Below are positions 16,648 through 24,444 of a stretch of 64,000 nucleotides of DNA, piece by piece. The stretch spans positions 2,542,001 through 2,606,000 of the forward strand of contig NZ_LT629695.1 in assembly GCF_900099705.1 (NCBI RefSeq), given 5' to 3'. This DNA comes from Agrococcus jejuensis. Its GTDB lineage: Bacteria > Actinomycetota > Actinomycetes > Actinomycetales > Microbacteriaceae. Under the pieces are notes generated by a model. That model was not told the DNA's origin. It did no database searches and saw only the letters and a list, made by a program, of their open reading frames with translations. How positions within the stretch are numbered: position 1 is the stretch's first letter; the number at the start of each line of letters is the position of its first letter. The position numbers and the translations under genes are program-made.

Positions 16648-17916
16648 GTGACGAGCGCCCGCATCGACTCCGCTGCGTTCCAGGACGCATGGCCGCAGGT
16701 CGTGCGCGCCCTCGCGGCCGCGACCGGGTCGATCGACGAGGGCGAGGAGCTCGCCGCCGAGGCGTTCGCGCGCGCGTCCGCGCTGGCCGAGGCGCCCGCA
16801 TCCCTCGTCGGCTGGTGCATCGCCGTGGGGCGGCGCGCCGCGATCGACGCCGCTCGGCGCCGCGCCACCGAGCGCGGCGCGCTGCCGGCGCTGCACGACG
16901 AGTCGACGGGAGGTGCGCGCATGTCGGCGATCGACGACCGCGTCGCGCTGCTCGTCGTCGCGTGCGACGAGCTGCTGGCGCCCGCGTCGCGCATGGTGCT
17001 CGCGATGCGGCTCGTGCTCGGCATCGACGTCGACGCCATCGCCGCGCACCTCGGGCTCGAGCGCGGCGCTGCCGCCGCCCGGCTCACGCGAGCGAAGCGG
17101 CAGCTCGCGTCGCAGCGCGGGGCCTTCGCGGTGCCGACGGGGGACGAGCGAGCGCGCCGCATGCCCGTGGTGCTCGACTGCGTGCACGGTCTCGTCGCGA
17201 TCGGGCAGCGGCTCGCGATCGACCCCGACGACGCGCTCGGCGACCTCGTCGGGCACGCCGAGTCGCTCGCCGAGGCGCTCGTGCGCGAACGACCGCGCGA
17301 CGCCGAGGCCCGCGCCGTGCTCGCCATCGCGCGCCTCGCCCTCGCGCGGCGGCCCGGCCGCGTCGTCGACGGCGTCGCCGTGCCGCCCGAGGAGGTGGAT
17401 CGCCGCAGGTGGGATGCGCGCAGGCTCGGCCTGGGCGTCGACGACGCGCTCGCCGCCGCGGGGCTCGCGGGCGACGACCCCGGCCGCTTCGCGCTCGAGG
17501 CCCGGATCGCCGCGCTGCACTCCGCGGCGCCGACCGCGTGGGATGTGCCGTGGGCGCTCGTCGCCCGCCTGCACGGCGCCGTCGAGGCGCGCTGGCCCGC
17601 GCGGTCGGCGACCCTCTCCCGCCTCGTCGCGGAGGCGTACGCGCTGCTCGTCGAGGCGGGGCTGCCGACCGCGCCCGGCGGTCGGCTGCCGTCCGCGCCC
17701 GACGGGCTCGAGCGCATCCTCGCCGACGTCGCCGCCCTCGACGACGGCGCTCGCGCCACGCGCCGCGACGTCGCGCTCGTCGCCGCGGACCTCGCGTGGC
17801 GCACCTCGGCGCCCGACGCCGTCGACCGCTACCGCGCGCTCGCGGCGCTGCTCGCCGACGACGCCATCGCATCCGACCCGATCCGAGCCTTCTGCGAGCG
17901 ACGCGCCCACGGGTGA
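16648..17916 (+). CDS. ECF sigma factor, ECF42-like with long C-terminal extension
   Basis: 422 aa. Sigma region 2 covers about residues 1-75 with the LVGWCIAVGRRAAIDAARRR helix end. Sigma region 4 (about 100-150) has a helix-turn-helix around DAIAAHLGLERGAAAARLTRAK. A roughly 270-residue alanine-rich helical extension follows, as in ECF42 factors, where a TPR-like tail replaces an anti-sigma factor. The GTG at 16648 is taken because sigma region 2 begins right after it. The adjacent DGPF gene and its TGTCGA-type promoter support the group assignment. Confidence 0.83.
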   Translation: MTSARIDSAAFQDAWPQVVRALAAATGSIDEGEELAAEAFARASALAEAPASLVGWCIAVGRRAAIDAARRRATERGALPALHDESTGGARMSAIDDRVALLVVACDELLAPASRMVLAMRLVLGIDVDAIAAHLGLERGAAAARLTRAKRQLASQRGAFAVPTGDERARRMPVVLDCVHGLVAIGQRLAIDPDDALGDLVGHAESLAEALVRERPRDAEARAVLAIARLALARRPGRVVDGVAVPPEEVDRRRWDARRLGLGVDDALAAAGLAGDDPGRFALEARIAALHSAAPTAWDVPWALVARLHGAVEARWPARSATLSRLVAEAYALLVEAGLPTAPGGRLPSAPDGLERILADVAALDDGARATRRDVALVAADLAWRTSAPDAVDRYRALAALLADDAIASDPIRAFCERRAHG

Positions 17917-17964
17917 GAGAGATTCACGCGCGCCCGTCGATAGCGTCGAGGCAGGGGGACGCGC

Positions 17965-19044
17965 ATGGGGTTCGGATCGACGCCGGCGCTCACGGCGATC
18001 GCGGTCGCGGTGGGGGTCACGGTGCTCGTCTGGGTGCCCGCATCCATCCTGCTGCTGCGTCGGCGGGGACGGCTCGACTGGCGCACGGCGTCGCTGTCGA
18101 TCGGCGCGCTCGCCTACGCGTGCGCCGTGATCGTCGCGACGCTCTTCCCCACGGGCGCGTGCTATCTGCCCTTCACGGCGCAGCTCGTGCCGGGTGCATC
18201 GGTGCTCGACGTGCTCGAGCAGGGCGGCATCGCGCTGTCGAACCCCGCGCTGCGGCAGATGCTGCTCACGGTGCTGCTGTTCGTGCCGCTCGGCATGCTC
18301 GTGCGGCGCCGCGGCCGGCCGGGCATCGTCGCGACCGTCGCGATCGGCCTCGGCGTCGCGGCGCTCGTCGAGGTGACGCAGCTCACCGGCACGTTCGGCC
18401 TCGCCGCCTGCCAGTACCGGCTGTTCGACGTCGACGACGTGCTGCTCGGTGGCGTGGGCGCGCTCGTCGGCGGCCTCGCGGCGCCGCTCGTGCGGCGGCT
18501 GCCCGGGCAGTCCGACGCGCGACTCCACGCGCTGCCGCAGCCGCTCACGGCGCGGCGCCGGCTCGGCGCGATGGCGATCGACGTCGGCGTCTCGATCGGC
18601 ATCGGCGGCGCCGTCATGGTGCTGGGGATCGGCGGCGTCGGCCTCGTGGTGCTGCTGACGTCGGGCTCGGAGCGCGAGGCGCCCGTCGCGCTCGTCAACG
18701 CGATCGGTGTCGTGGTCGGCGCATCCGGGGCCCTCGCCGCCGCGATCGTGCACCTGCTCGTCGTGCTGCGCACGGGTCGCACCGTCGGCGAGCTCGCCGG
18801 CTCGCTCGATGCGCGCCGCGAGACGGGGGAGCCCGCCGGCATCGGCCGCCGCGCCGCCCGCTGGGCGCTCGGCATCGGCGGCTGGACCCTCCTGTCGGCG
18901 TTCGCCTTCGACCCGGTGACGCAGTCACTCGCCGTCCTCTGGGCGGCGGCGGCGATCGTGCTGGCCTTCCGCTCCCGCGCCCACTCGGGCCTCCCCCTCC
19001 GCCTCACGCGCCAGCTCGCGAGGGACGCGCGCGACCCCCGCTGA
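17965..19044 (+). CDS. VanZ-like and RDD two-domain membrane protein
   Basis: 359 aa, rich in membrane helices. Residues about 1-175 resemble VanZ: a helix, a loop with FPTGACYLPFTAQL, then LLFVPLGMLVRRR, and the VEVTQLTG...CQYRLFDVDDVLLG signature. Residues about 190-325 form an RDD domain, starting with an Arg/Asp-containing helix (ARRRLGAMAIDVG) and the RTVGELAGSL segment. VanZ proteins are linked to teicoplanin or lipoglycopeptide tolerance, while RDD domains occur in transporters and unknown membrane proteins. A GCAGGGGGA ribosome-binding region precedes the ATG. The function of the fusion is not known. Confidence 0.82.
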   Translation: MGFGSTPALTAIAVAVGVTVLVWVPASILLLRRRGRLDWRTASLSIGALAYACAVIVATLFPTGACYLPFTAQLVPGASVLDVLEQGGIALSNPALRQMLLTVLLFVPLGMLVRRRGRPGIVATVAIGLGVAALVEVTQLTGTFGLAACQYRLFDVDDVLLGGVGALVGGLAAPLVRRLPGQSDARLHALPQPLTARRRLGAMAIDVGVSIGIGGAVMVLGIGGVGLVVLLTSGSEREAPVALVNAIGVVVGASGALAAAIVHLLVVLRTGRTVGELAGSLDARRETGEPAGIGRRAARWALGIGGWTLLSAFAFDPVTQSLAVLWAAAAIVLAFRSRAHSGLPLRLTRQLARDARDPR

Positions 19045-19065
19045 CCCCTCCCGTCTGCTGGCCGC

Positions 19066-19140
19066 TTGCGTTTTGCAGGCGATCAGGGGTGGCAGAGGGG
19101 TATCTTCCCTCTGCCCATGCTGATCGCCTGCAAAACGCAA
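19066..19140. repeat. Hairpin repeat, copy 1 (left of the DUF559 gene)
   Basis: 75 nt. The outer arms 19066-19086 and 19120-19140 are a perfect 21-bp inverted repeat beginning TTGCGTTTTGCAGGCG. After a 4x4 internal loop, a second perfect 9-bp stem (GGCAGAGGG 19091-19099 with CCCTCTGCC 19107-19115) closes on a 7-nt loop. It begins 22 bases after the VanZ-RDD stop. The same sequence recurs at 20128-20199 with a single difference over 72 nt. There is no U-run as in an intrinsic terminator. Confidence 0.9.
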
Positions 19141-19238
19141 TGGAGTCGCGGTTCCACAGGTCGGTGAGGTCGTGAGTCGTCCACAGCTGCGCCCAGGGCG
19201 ACGGCTGACCGTGGTCGGTCCGAGGCATCCTCCGCGAC

Positions 19239-20111
19239 ATGGAAGTGGAGCAGGCGCTCGAGTCGTTGGGCGGCATCGCGAGCCTCGAGCAGATGCGTGC
19301 CCGAGGGATCGGCCGTGCCGAGATCCTCGAGGCGCGGCGCAGGGCGACGGTGTTCAAGGTGCGGCGCGGATGGTGCGCCCTCCGCACCGCGGATGCGCAG
19401 CTCGTCGCGGCCGTGCGCATCCGTGGCCAGGCGACGTGCATCACCGCGACCCGCGCGCTCGGGCTCTGGACCTTCGACGATGGTCGGTTGCACGTCGCGG
19501 TGCCGGGCAACGGATCTCGACTGAACCCTCGCGTCGAGGGCGCACCGCCCGCGCATCTCGACGCATCCGTGCTCGTGCACTGGCGTGCGCGTACCGCCGC
19601 GCCGACGATGGCGCGTCAGCCCCTGCGCGAGGTGGTGCAGCACGTCGTCGAATGCCAACCGCCGGAGCTCGCGCTCGCGGTGCTCGACTCGGCAGTGCAT
19701 GAGGGCAGGTGCTCGCTCGACTGGCTCCGGCGCACCCTCGATGGCACGGCTCGGGGGCGGATGCTCGCCGCCGAGGTCGATCCCGGCGCGGGTGCTGGTG
19801 GCGAGAGCATCGTGCGGTGGCGCCTGCGCCAGGAGGGCATCCGGGTGCGGACGCAGGTCTGGATCGACGGGCTGGGCCCGCGGGACTTCGTCGTCGGAGA
19901 CCGTCTGGTCGTCGAGATCGACGGCCGCGAGCATCACGCGCTCGTCGAAGGCTTCGCGCGCGACCGATGGCTCGACAGGGAGCTGCAGCTGCGGGGCTAC
20001 GACGTCCTGCGCTTCACGTACGCGGAGGTGCTGCACGACTGGCCGCGCGTGCTCGCCGACATCCGACGCATGGTCAGCGTCGACCGCCATCGCACGCGCG
20101 CCGGCCGCTGA
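19239..20111 (+). CDS. DUF559 (Vsr-like PD-(D/E)XK) nuclease-type protein with AbiEi-like N-terminus
   Basis: 290 aa. Residues about 5-50 look like the winged-helix start of AbiEi-type proteins (GGIASLEQM...ATVFKVRRGWCAL). Residues about 185-280 match DUF559, related to the very-short-patch endonuclease fold: Glu189, then GPRDFVV (Asp216), VVEIDGREHH (Glu226, Asp228), RDRWLDRELQLRGYDVLRF. The middle has no recognised domain. Codon use is somewhat less biased than in neighbours. Two near-identical hairpin repeats lie 98 bases upstream and 16 bases downstream. It may be a self-mobilising or repeat-processing nuclease; a defence or regulatory role is also possible. Confidence 0.8.
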   Translation: MEVEQALESLGGIASLEQMRARGIGRAEILEARRRATVFKVRRGWCALRTADAQLVAAVRIRGQATCITATRALGLWTFDDGRLHVAVPGNGSRLNPRVEGAPPAHLDASVLVHWRARTAAPTMARQPLREVVQHVVECQPPELALAVLDSAVHEGRCSLDWLRRTLDGTARGRMLAAEVDPGAGAGGESIVRWRLRQEGIRVRTQVWIDGLGPRDFVVGDRLVVEIDGREHHALVEGFARDRWLDRELQLRGYDVLRFTYAEVLHDWPRVLADIRRMVSVDRHRTRAGR

Positions 20112-20127
20112 CCGACGGCGATGGGGT

Positions 20128-20199
20128 TTGCGTTCTGCAGGCGATCAGGGGTGGCAGAGGGGTATCTTCCCTCTGCCCATGCTGATCGCCTGCAAAACG
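20128..20199. repeat. Hairpin repeat, copy 2 (right of the DUF559 gene)
   Basis: 72 nt, same orientation as copy 1 and identical except for one base in the left arm (C for T at 20135). Outer arms and the inner 9-bp stem are conserved; the last three bases of the right arm diverge (TAG instead of CAA). It starts 16 bases after the nuclease stop and ends 14 bases before the stop of the convergent carboxylase gene. Confidence 0.9.
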
Positions 20200-20213
20200 T
20201 AGAACCGTCAGGG

Positions 20214-21983
20214 TCAGGCGGCGTCGGCGTCGGCGATCACCAGCAGGCGGTGGCCGCTCGAGATCGTCGTGCCGATGGGGGCGTCGAGGCCCGTCACGAC
20301 GCCGTCGCGCGGCGCCTGGATCGGCTGCTCCATCTTCATGGCCTCGAGCACGACGAGCAGGTCGCCGGCGACGACGTGCTGGCCCTCCTCGACGGCGACC
20401 TTCACGACCGTGGCCTGCATGGGGGATGCGATGGTGCCGCCGGTCGCGCCGCCGGCGGCCGCGATGCGCGTGCGGCGCGGGGCAGGGCCCTTGGTGGCGA
20501 CGGTCTCGGGGAAGAGGCGGGCGGGCATCGACACGGCGATGCGCTTGCCGTCGGCCTCGACGACGACCTCGCGGCGCGCCTCGGGGCCGCCGAGCTCGCC
20601 GGCCTCGCCACCCCAGCGCGGGATGTCGTTGACGAACTCCGACTCGATCCACGACGTGTAGATCGAGAACGGCTCGCCGTCGGCGGGCGCGAAGGCCGGG
20701 TCGTCGACGACGACGCGGTGGAAGGGCAGCACGGTCGGCAGACCCTCGACGCGGAACTCCGCGAGTGCGCGGCGCGAGCGCTCGAGCGCCTCCTCGCGCG
20801 TCGCGCCGGTCACGATGAGCTTCGCGAGCAGCGAGTCGAACTGGCCGCCGATGACGTCGCCCGAGACGACGCCGGAGTCGACGCGCACGCCGGGGCCGGT
20901 GGCGGGCACGAACTGGTGCACGGGGCCGGGCGCGGGGATGAAGCCGGCGCCGGCATCCTCGCCGTTGATGCGGAACTCGAACGAGTGGCCCTGCACGACG
21001 GGGTCCGGGTAGTCGAGCACGCCGCCTGCGGCGAGGCGGAACTGCTCGCGCACGAGGTCGATGCCCGTGACCTCCTCGGACACGGGGTGCTCGACCTGGA
21101 GGCGCGTGTTGACCTCGAGGAACGAGATGGTGCCGTCGCGGCCGACGAGGAACTCGCACGTGCCGGCGCCGACGTAGCCGACCTCCTTGAGGATGGCCTT
21201 CGACGACTCGTAGAGGCGCGCGACCTGGTCGTCGGTGAGGAAGGGCGCGGGCGCCTCCTCGACGAGCTTCTGGTGGCGGCGCTGCAGCGAGCAGTCGCGC
21301 GTCGACACGACGACGACGTTGCCGTGCGCGTCGGCGAGGCACTGCGTCTCGACGTGGCGGGGGCGGTCGAGGTACTTCTCGACGAAGCACTCGCCGCGGC
21401 CGAACGCCGCGATGGCCTCGCGCGTCGCGGAGTCGAAGAGCTCGGGGATCTCCTCGCGCGTGCGGGCGACCTTGAGTCCGCGGCCGCCGCCGCCGAACGC
21501 CGCCTTGATGGCGACGGGCAGGCCCACCTCGTCGGCGAACGCGACGACCTCGTCCGCGGTCTCGACGGGGTTGAGCGTGCCGGGGGCGAGGGGAGCGCCG
21601 ACCTTCTCGGCGATGTGGCGGGCCGAGACCTTGTCGCCGAGCTGCTCGATGGCGTCGGGGCTCGGGCCGATCCAGGTGATGCCGGCGTCGATGACGGCCC
21701 GGGCGAAGTCGGCGTTCTCGGCGAGGAAGCCGTAGCCGGGGTGCACGGCGTCGGCGCCGGAGCGGCGGGCGACCGAGAGGATCTTCTCGATCACGAGGTA
21801 CGACTCGGCGCTCGTCGACCCGTGCAGCGAGTAGGCCTCGTCGGCGAGCTGCACGTGCTGCGCGTCGCGGTCGGGCTCTGCGTAGACGGCGACGCTGCCG
21901 ATCCCCGCATCCCGGGCTGCTCGGACGACTCGGACGGCGATCTCGCCACGATTGGCGACGAGGACCTTCGTGATGGGGGGCAT
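20214..21983 (-). CDS. accA3: Acyl-CoA carboxylase alpha chain (biotin carboxylase plus biotin carrier)
   Basis: 589 aa. The biotin carboxylase part (about 1-450) shows [12 protein letters not shown] at the start, an ATP-grasp glycine loop [11 protein letters not shown], and the [12 protein letters not shown] active-site segment. A linker leads to a C-terminal biotinyl domain with EAMKMEQ, the biotinylated lysine being Lys550. The enzyme carboxylates biotin for transfer by beta subunits to acetyl- or propionyl-CoA, feeding fatty-acid synthesis. Its likely partners AccD and AccE and the biotin ligase are encoded about 14-18 kb away. The ATG at 21983 is 8 bases from a TAGGCT box. Confidence 0.93.
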   Translation of the reverse strand: MPPITKVLVANRGEIAVRVVRAARDAGIGSVAVYAEPDRDAQHVQLADEAYSLHGSTSAESYLVIEKILSVARRSGADAVHPGYGFLAENADFARAVIDAGITWIGPSPDAIEQLGDKVSARHIAEKVGAPLAPGTLNPVETADEVVAFADEVGLPVAIKAAFGGGGRGLKVARTREEIPELFDSATREAIAAFGRGECFVEKYLDRPRHVETQCLADAHGNVVVVSTRDCSLQRRHQKLVEEAPAPFLTDDQVARLYESSKAILKEVGYVGAGTCEFLVGRDGTISFLEVNTRLQVEHPVSEEVTGIDLVREQFRLAAGGVLDYPDPVVQGHSFEFRINGEDAGAGFIPAPGPVHQFVPATGPGVRVDSGVVSGDVIGGQFDSLLAKLIVTGATREEALERSRRALAEFRVEGLPTVLPFHRVVVDDPAFAPADGEPFSIYTSWIESEFVNDIPRWGGEAGELGGPEARREVVVEADGKRIAVSMPARLFPETVATKGPAPRRTRIAAAGGATGGTIASPMQATVVKVAVEEGQHVVAGDLLVVLEAMKMEQPIQAPRDGVVTGLDAPIGTTISSGHRLLVIADADAA

Positions 21984-21991
21984 GAAGATCG

Positions 21992-21997
21992 AGCCTA
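21992..21997 (-). promoter_or_regulatory. -10-like box of the carboxylase alpha gene
   Basis: TAGGCT on the minus strand, 8 bases from the ATG at 21983, with no Shine-Dalgarno. Divergent from the TetR promoter about 100 bases away. Confidence 0.4.
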
Positions 21998-22096
21998 CGC
22001 GAGCGCGGATGCGTGCTCTCGGCGGACACCGACAACGCGCGGGGCGGATCCGTTGCCGATCTCCACAGGCGCGGCGGATGGTGAGGACCACCTGCG

Positions 22097-22125
22097 TTGC
22101 GGAGTGAGTGCTCACTCAGTAGCAT
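22097..22125 (+). promoter_or_regulatory. Promoter of the TetR-ABC exporter operon
   Basis: TTGCGG (22097-22102), a 17-base spacer, then TAGCAT (22120-22125), 8 bases before the GTG at 22134. The -35/-10 spacing is canonical and the spacer is filled by a palindromic operator, so repression by steric block is expected. Confidence 0.6.
22102..22117. promoter_or_regulatory. TetR-type operator palindrome
   Basis: GAGTGAG (22102-22108), a 2-base centre TG, then CTCACTC (22111-22117): a perfect 7-bp inverted repeat lying between the -35 and -10 boxes of the regulator gene. TGAGTG/CACTCA half-sites are common for TetR regulators of ABC exporters. Confidence 0.65.
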
Positions 22126-22133
22126 CGAGCACC

Positions 22134-22715
22134 GTGGCCCCACCGACTCGCATGACGCTCGAGGACCGCCAGGTGCAGATCCTCGACGCCATCGTCCCCG
22201 TCGTGCTCGAGCACGGCGCGGCGATCACCTCCCGCCAGCTCGCCGACGCCGCAGGCGTCGCCGAGGGCACCCTGTTCCGCTCGTTCGGCGACAAGGACTC
22301 GCTGCTGCGCGCCCTGTTCGACCGCACGGCCGAGGTCGCCTACGACCTCGCCGACCTCGAGGATCTCGCCGATGCGACCCTCGAGACCACCGTCAGCGCG
22401 ATCGCCGGCGTGCTCACCGTGCGCTTCTCGGCCATCTTCCAGATGGCGATCGCGCTCGGCCCCATCCTGCTCGCCGAGGGCAAGCGCGACGACCCCCGCT
22501 TCGACGAGCTGCGCGACCGCATCGCCGCGCTGCTCGCCGAGCACGCCGACGAGCTCGCCGTCGCCCCTCCCGTCGCGGCCGACGCGCTGCGCACGCTGAC
22601 GTTCGCCGCCGCGACGGGCTGGGGCGACCGCAGCGCCATGGACATGTCAGACGTCACCGGCATCCTCTTGCACGGGATCGCCCGCACCGACACCCGGAAG
22701 GAGAGCCGCGCATGA
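22134..22715 (+). CDS. TetR-family transcriptional regulator
   Basis: 193 aa. The N-terminal helix-turn-helix (about residues 10-57) contains TSRQLADAAGVAEGTLFRSFGDKDSL, described here by its TSRQLADAAGV and LFRSFGDK parts. The C-terminal ligand domain has no assigned ligand. The GTG at 22134 is preferred because the promoter places transcription start there; an ATG at 22152 is the alternative. Its stop overlaps the first exporter gene (ATGA), so it almost certainly controls the exporter and itself through the operator at 22102-22117. Confidence 0.88.
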   Translation: MAPPTRMTLEDRQVQILDAIVPVVLEHGAAITSRQLADAAGVAEGTLFRSFGDKDSLLRALFDRTAEVAYDLADLEDLADATLETTVSAIAGVLTVRFSAIFQMAIALGPILLAEGKRDDPRFDELRDRIAALLAEHADELAVAPPVAADALRTLTFAAATGWGDRSAMDMSDVTGILLHGIARTDTRKESRA

Positions 22716-24442
22716 AGCTGTGGAGGCTCATCACCGCCGCGATCCGCACCTCGTGGCTCGCATTCATCCTCGTCGTCGTCTTCCAGATGACGCAGGCCCT
22801 GCTGTCGCTCATGCTGCCCACGATCAACGCGGACATCATCGACGAGGGCGTGCTGCAGGGCGACACCGACACCATCTGGAGGCTCGGCGGCGAGATGCTG
22901 CTCATGAGCCTCGGGCAGGTGATCGCGAACGCGCTCGCGATCCTGTTCGGCGCCCGCCTCGCGATGACGGCCGGCCGCGACCTGCGCGCCCGCATCTTCG
23001 CGCGCGTCTCGTCGTTCTCCGAGCGCGACGTGCAGCGCTTCGGCCCCGCGTCGCTCATCACGCGCAACACCAACGACGTGCAGCAGGTGCAGATGCTCGT
23101 GCTCATGGGCTGCACCATGCTCATGTCGGCGCCGATGCTCGCGATCGGCGGCGTCGTCATGGCGATCCGCGCCGACGCCGAGCTCTCGCGCCTCATCTGG
23201 ATCATCGTGCCGCTCATGGTGCTCGTCATGGGCGTGATCGTGTCGCGCCTCGTGCCGATCTTCGTGCTGCTGCAGGACCGCATCGACCGCATCAACCAGG
23301 TCATGCGTGAGCAGCTCACGGGCATCCGCGTCGTGCGCGCCTTCGTGCAGGAGCGGCGCGAGCGCGCCCGCTTCCAGCAGGCGAACGACGGCGTGACGGA
23401 TGCGATGCTGCGCACGGGCAACCTGTTCGTGCTCACGTTCCCGCTCGTCATGCTCATCGTGAACGCGTCGAGCGTCGCGGTGATCTGGTTCGGCGCCCAG
23501 CTCGTCGACGACGGCACGCTCGAGGTCGGCACGATGATGGCGTTCCTGCAGTACCTCATGCAGATCCTGTTCGGCGTCATGATGGCGACGTTCCTCACGA
23601 TGATGATCCCGAGGGCCGCCGTCGGCGCCCGCCGCATCACCGAGGTGCTCGAGGCCGAGCCGACCGTCGCGACGTCGACGACGGCGCGACCCGACCAGCC
23701 CGAGCCCGGCCGCATCGTCTTCGACGACGTCACCTTCACGTACCCGGGCGCCGAGACGCCCGTGCTGCAGGGGGTGTCGTTCACGGCGGAGCCCGGCGAG
23801 ACCGTCGCGATCATCGGCTCGACCGGTGCAGGCAAGACGACGATCGTCAACCTCGTGCCGCGCCTGTTCGACGTGTCGAGCGGCACGGTGACGGTGGGCG
23901 GCGTGGATGTGCGCGACGCCGACGAGCAGGCGCTGTGGGCGTCGATCGGCCTCGTGCCGCAGAAGCCGTACCTCTTCTCGGGCACGATCGCGTCGAACCT
24001 CCGCTACGGCAAGGAGGACGCGACCGACGACGAGCTGTGGGCGGCGCTCGAGACGGCGCAGGCCGCCGACTTCGTGCGCGCGAAGGACAAGGGGCTCGAG
24101 AGCCCCATCGCGCAGGGCGGCACGAACGTGTCCGGTGGCCAGCGCCAGCGGCTCGCGATCGCGCGTGCGCTCGTGAAGCGTCCGCCGATCCTCGTCTTCG
24201 ACGACTCGTTCAGCGCCCTCGACCTCGGCACCGACGCCCGCCTGCGCGCGGCGCTCGAGACCGACGTCGTCGGCACGACGCGCCTCGTCGTCGCCCAGCG
24301 CGTCTCGACGATCGTCGAGGCCGACCGCATCGTCGTGCTCGACGACGGCAGGGTCGTGGGCCTCGGCACCCACGACGAGCTGCTCGCATCCAACGACACG
24401 TACCGCGAGATCGTCGACTCGCAGATGGCCGTGGAGGTCTGA
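22712..24442 (+). CDS. ABC exporter half-transporter with degenerate nucleotide site
   Basis: 576 aa: six-helix membrane domain (about 1-320) then an ATPase domain. Walker A STGAGKT and signature VSGGQ are canonical. After the Walker B aspartate, however, the catalytic Glu is Asp (VFDDSFSALD), and the switch His is Gln (LVVAQRVSTI). These changes are the hallmark of the inactive-site half of heterodimeric exporters such as TmrAB and BmrCD. It overlaps the TetR stop and is followed after 2 bases by its partner gene. Export of drugs or lipids is likely; the substrate is unknown. Confidence 0.9.
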   Translation: MKLWRLITAAIRTSWLAFILVVVFQMTQALLSLMLPTINADIIDEGVLQGDTDTIWRLGGEMLLMSLGQVIANALAILFGARLAMTAGRDLRARIFARVSSFSERDVQRFGPASLITRNTNDVQQVQMLVLMGCTMLMSAPMLAIGGVVMAIRADAELSRLIWIIVPLMVLVMGVIVSRLVPIFVLLQDRIDRINQVMREQLTGIRVVRAFVQERRERARFQQANDGVTDAMLRTGNLFVLTFPLVMLIVNASSVAVIWFGAQLVDDGTLEVGTMMAFLQYLMQILFGVMMATFLTMMIPRAAVGARRITEVLEAEPTVATSTTARPDQPEPGRIVFDDVTFTYPGAETPVLQGVSFTAEPGETVAIIGSTGAGKTTIVNLVPRLFDVSSGTVTVGGVDVRDADEQALWASIGLVPQKPYLFSGTIASNLRYGKEDATDDELWAALETAQAADFVRAKDKGLESPIAQGGTNVSGGQRQRLAIARALVKRPPILVFDDSFSALDLGTDARLRAALETDVVGTTRLVVAQRVSTIVEADRIVVLDDGRVVGLGTHDELLASNDTYREIVDSQMAVEV

Positions 24443-24444
24443 CG

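Noticed and set aside
13392..19044. A glycopeptide-resistance (van) cluster
   Set aside because: VanR/S-, VanY- and VanZ-like genes are present, but no VanH, VanA-type ligase or VanX, so the term would mislead.
19066..20199. The two hairpins as ordinary intrinsic terminators only
   Set aside because: They lack U-runs, and their near identity over 72 nt, including loop and internal mismatches, exceeds what terminator function requires; a repeat family is more likely. A terminating effect is still possible.
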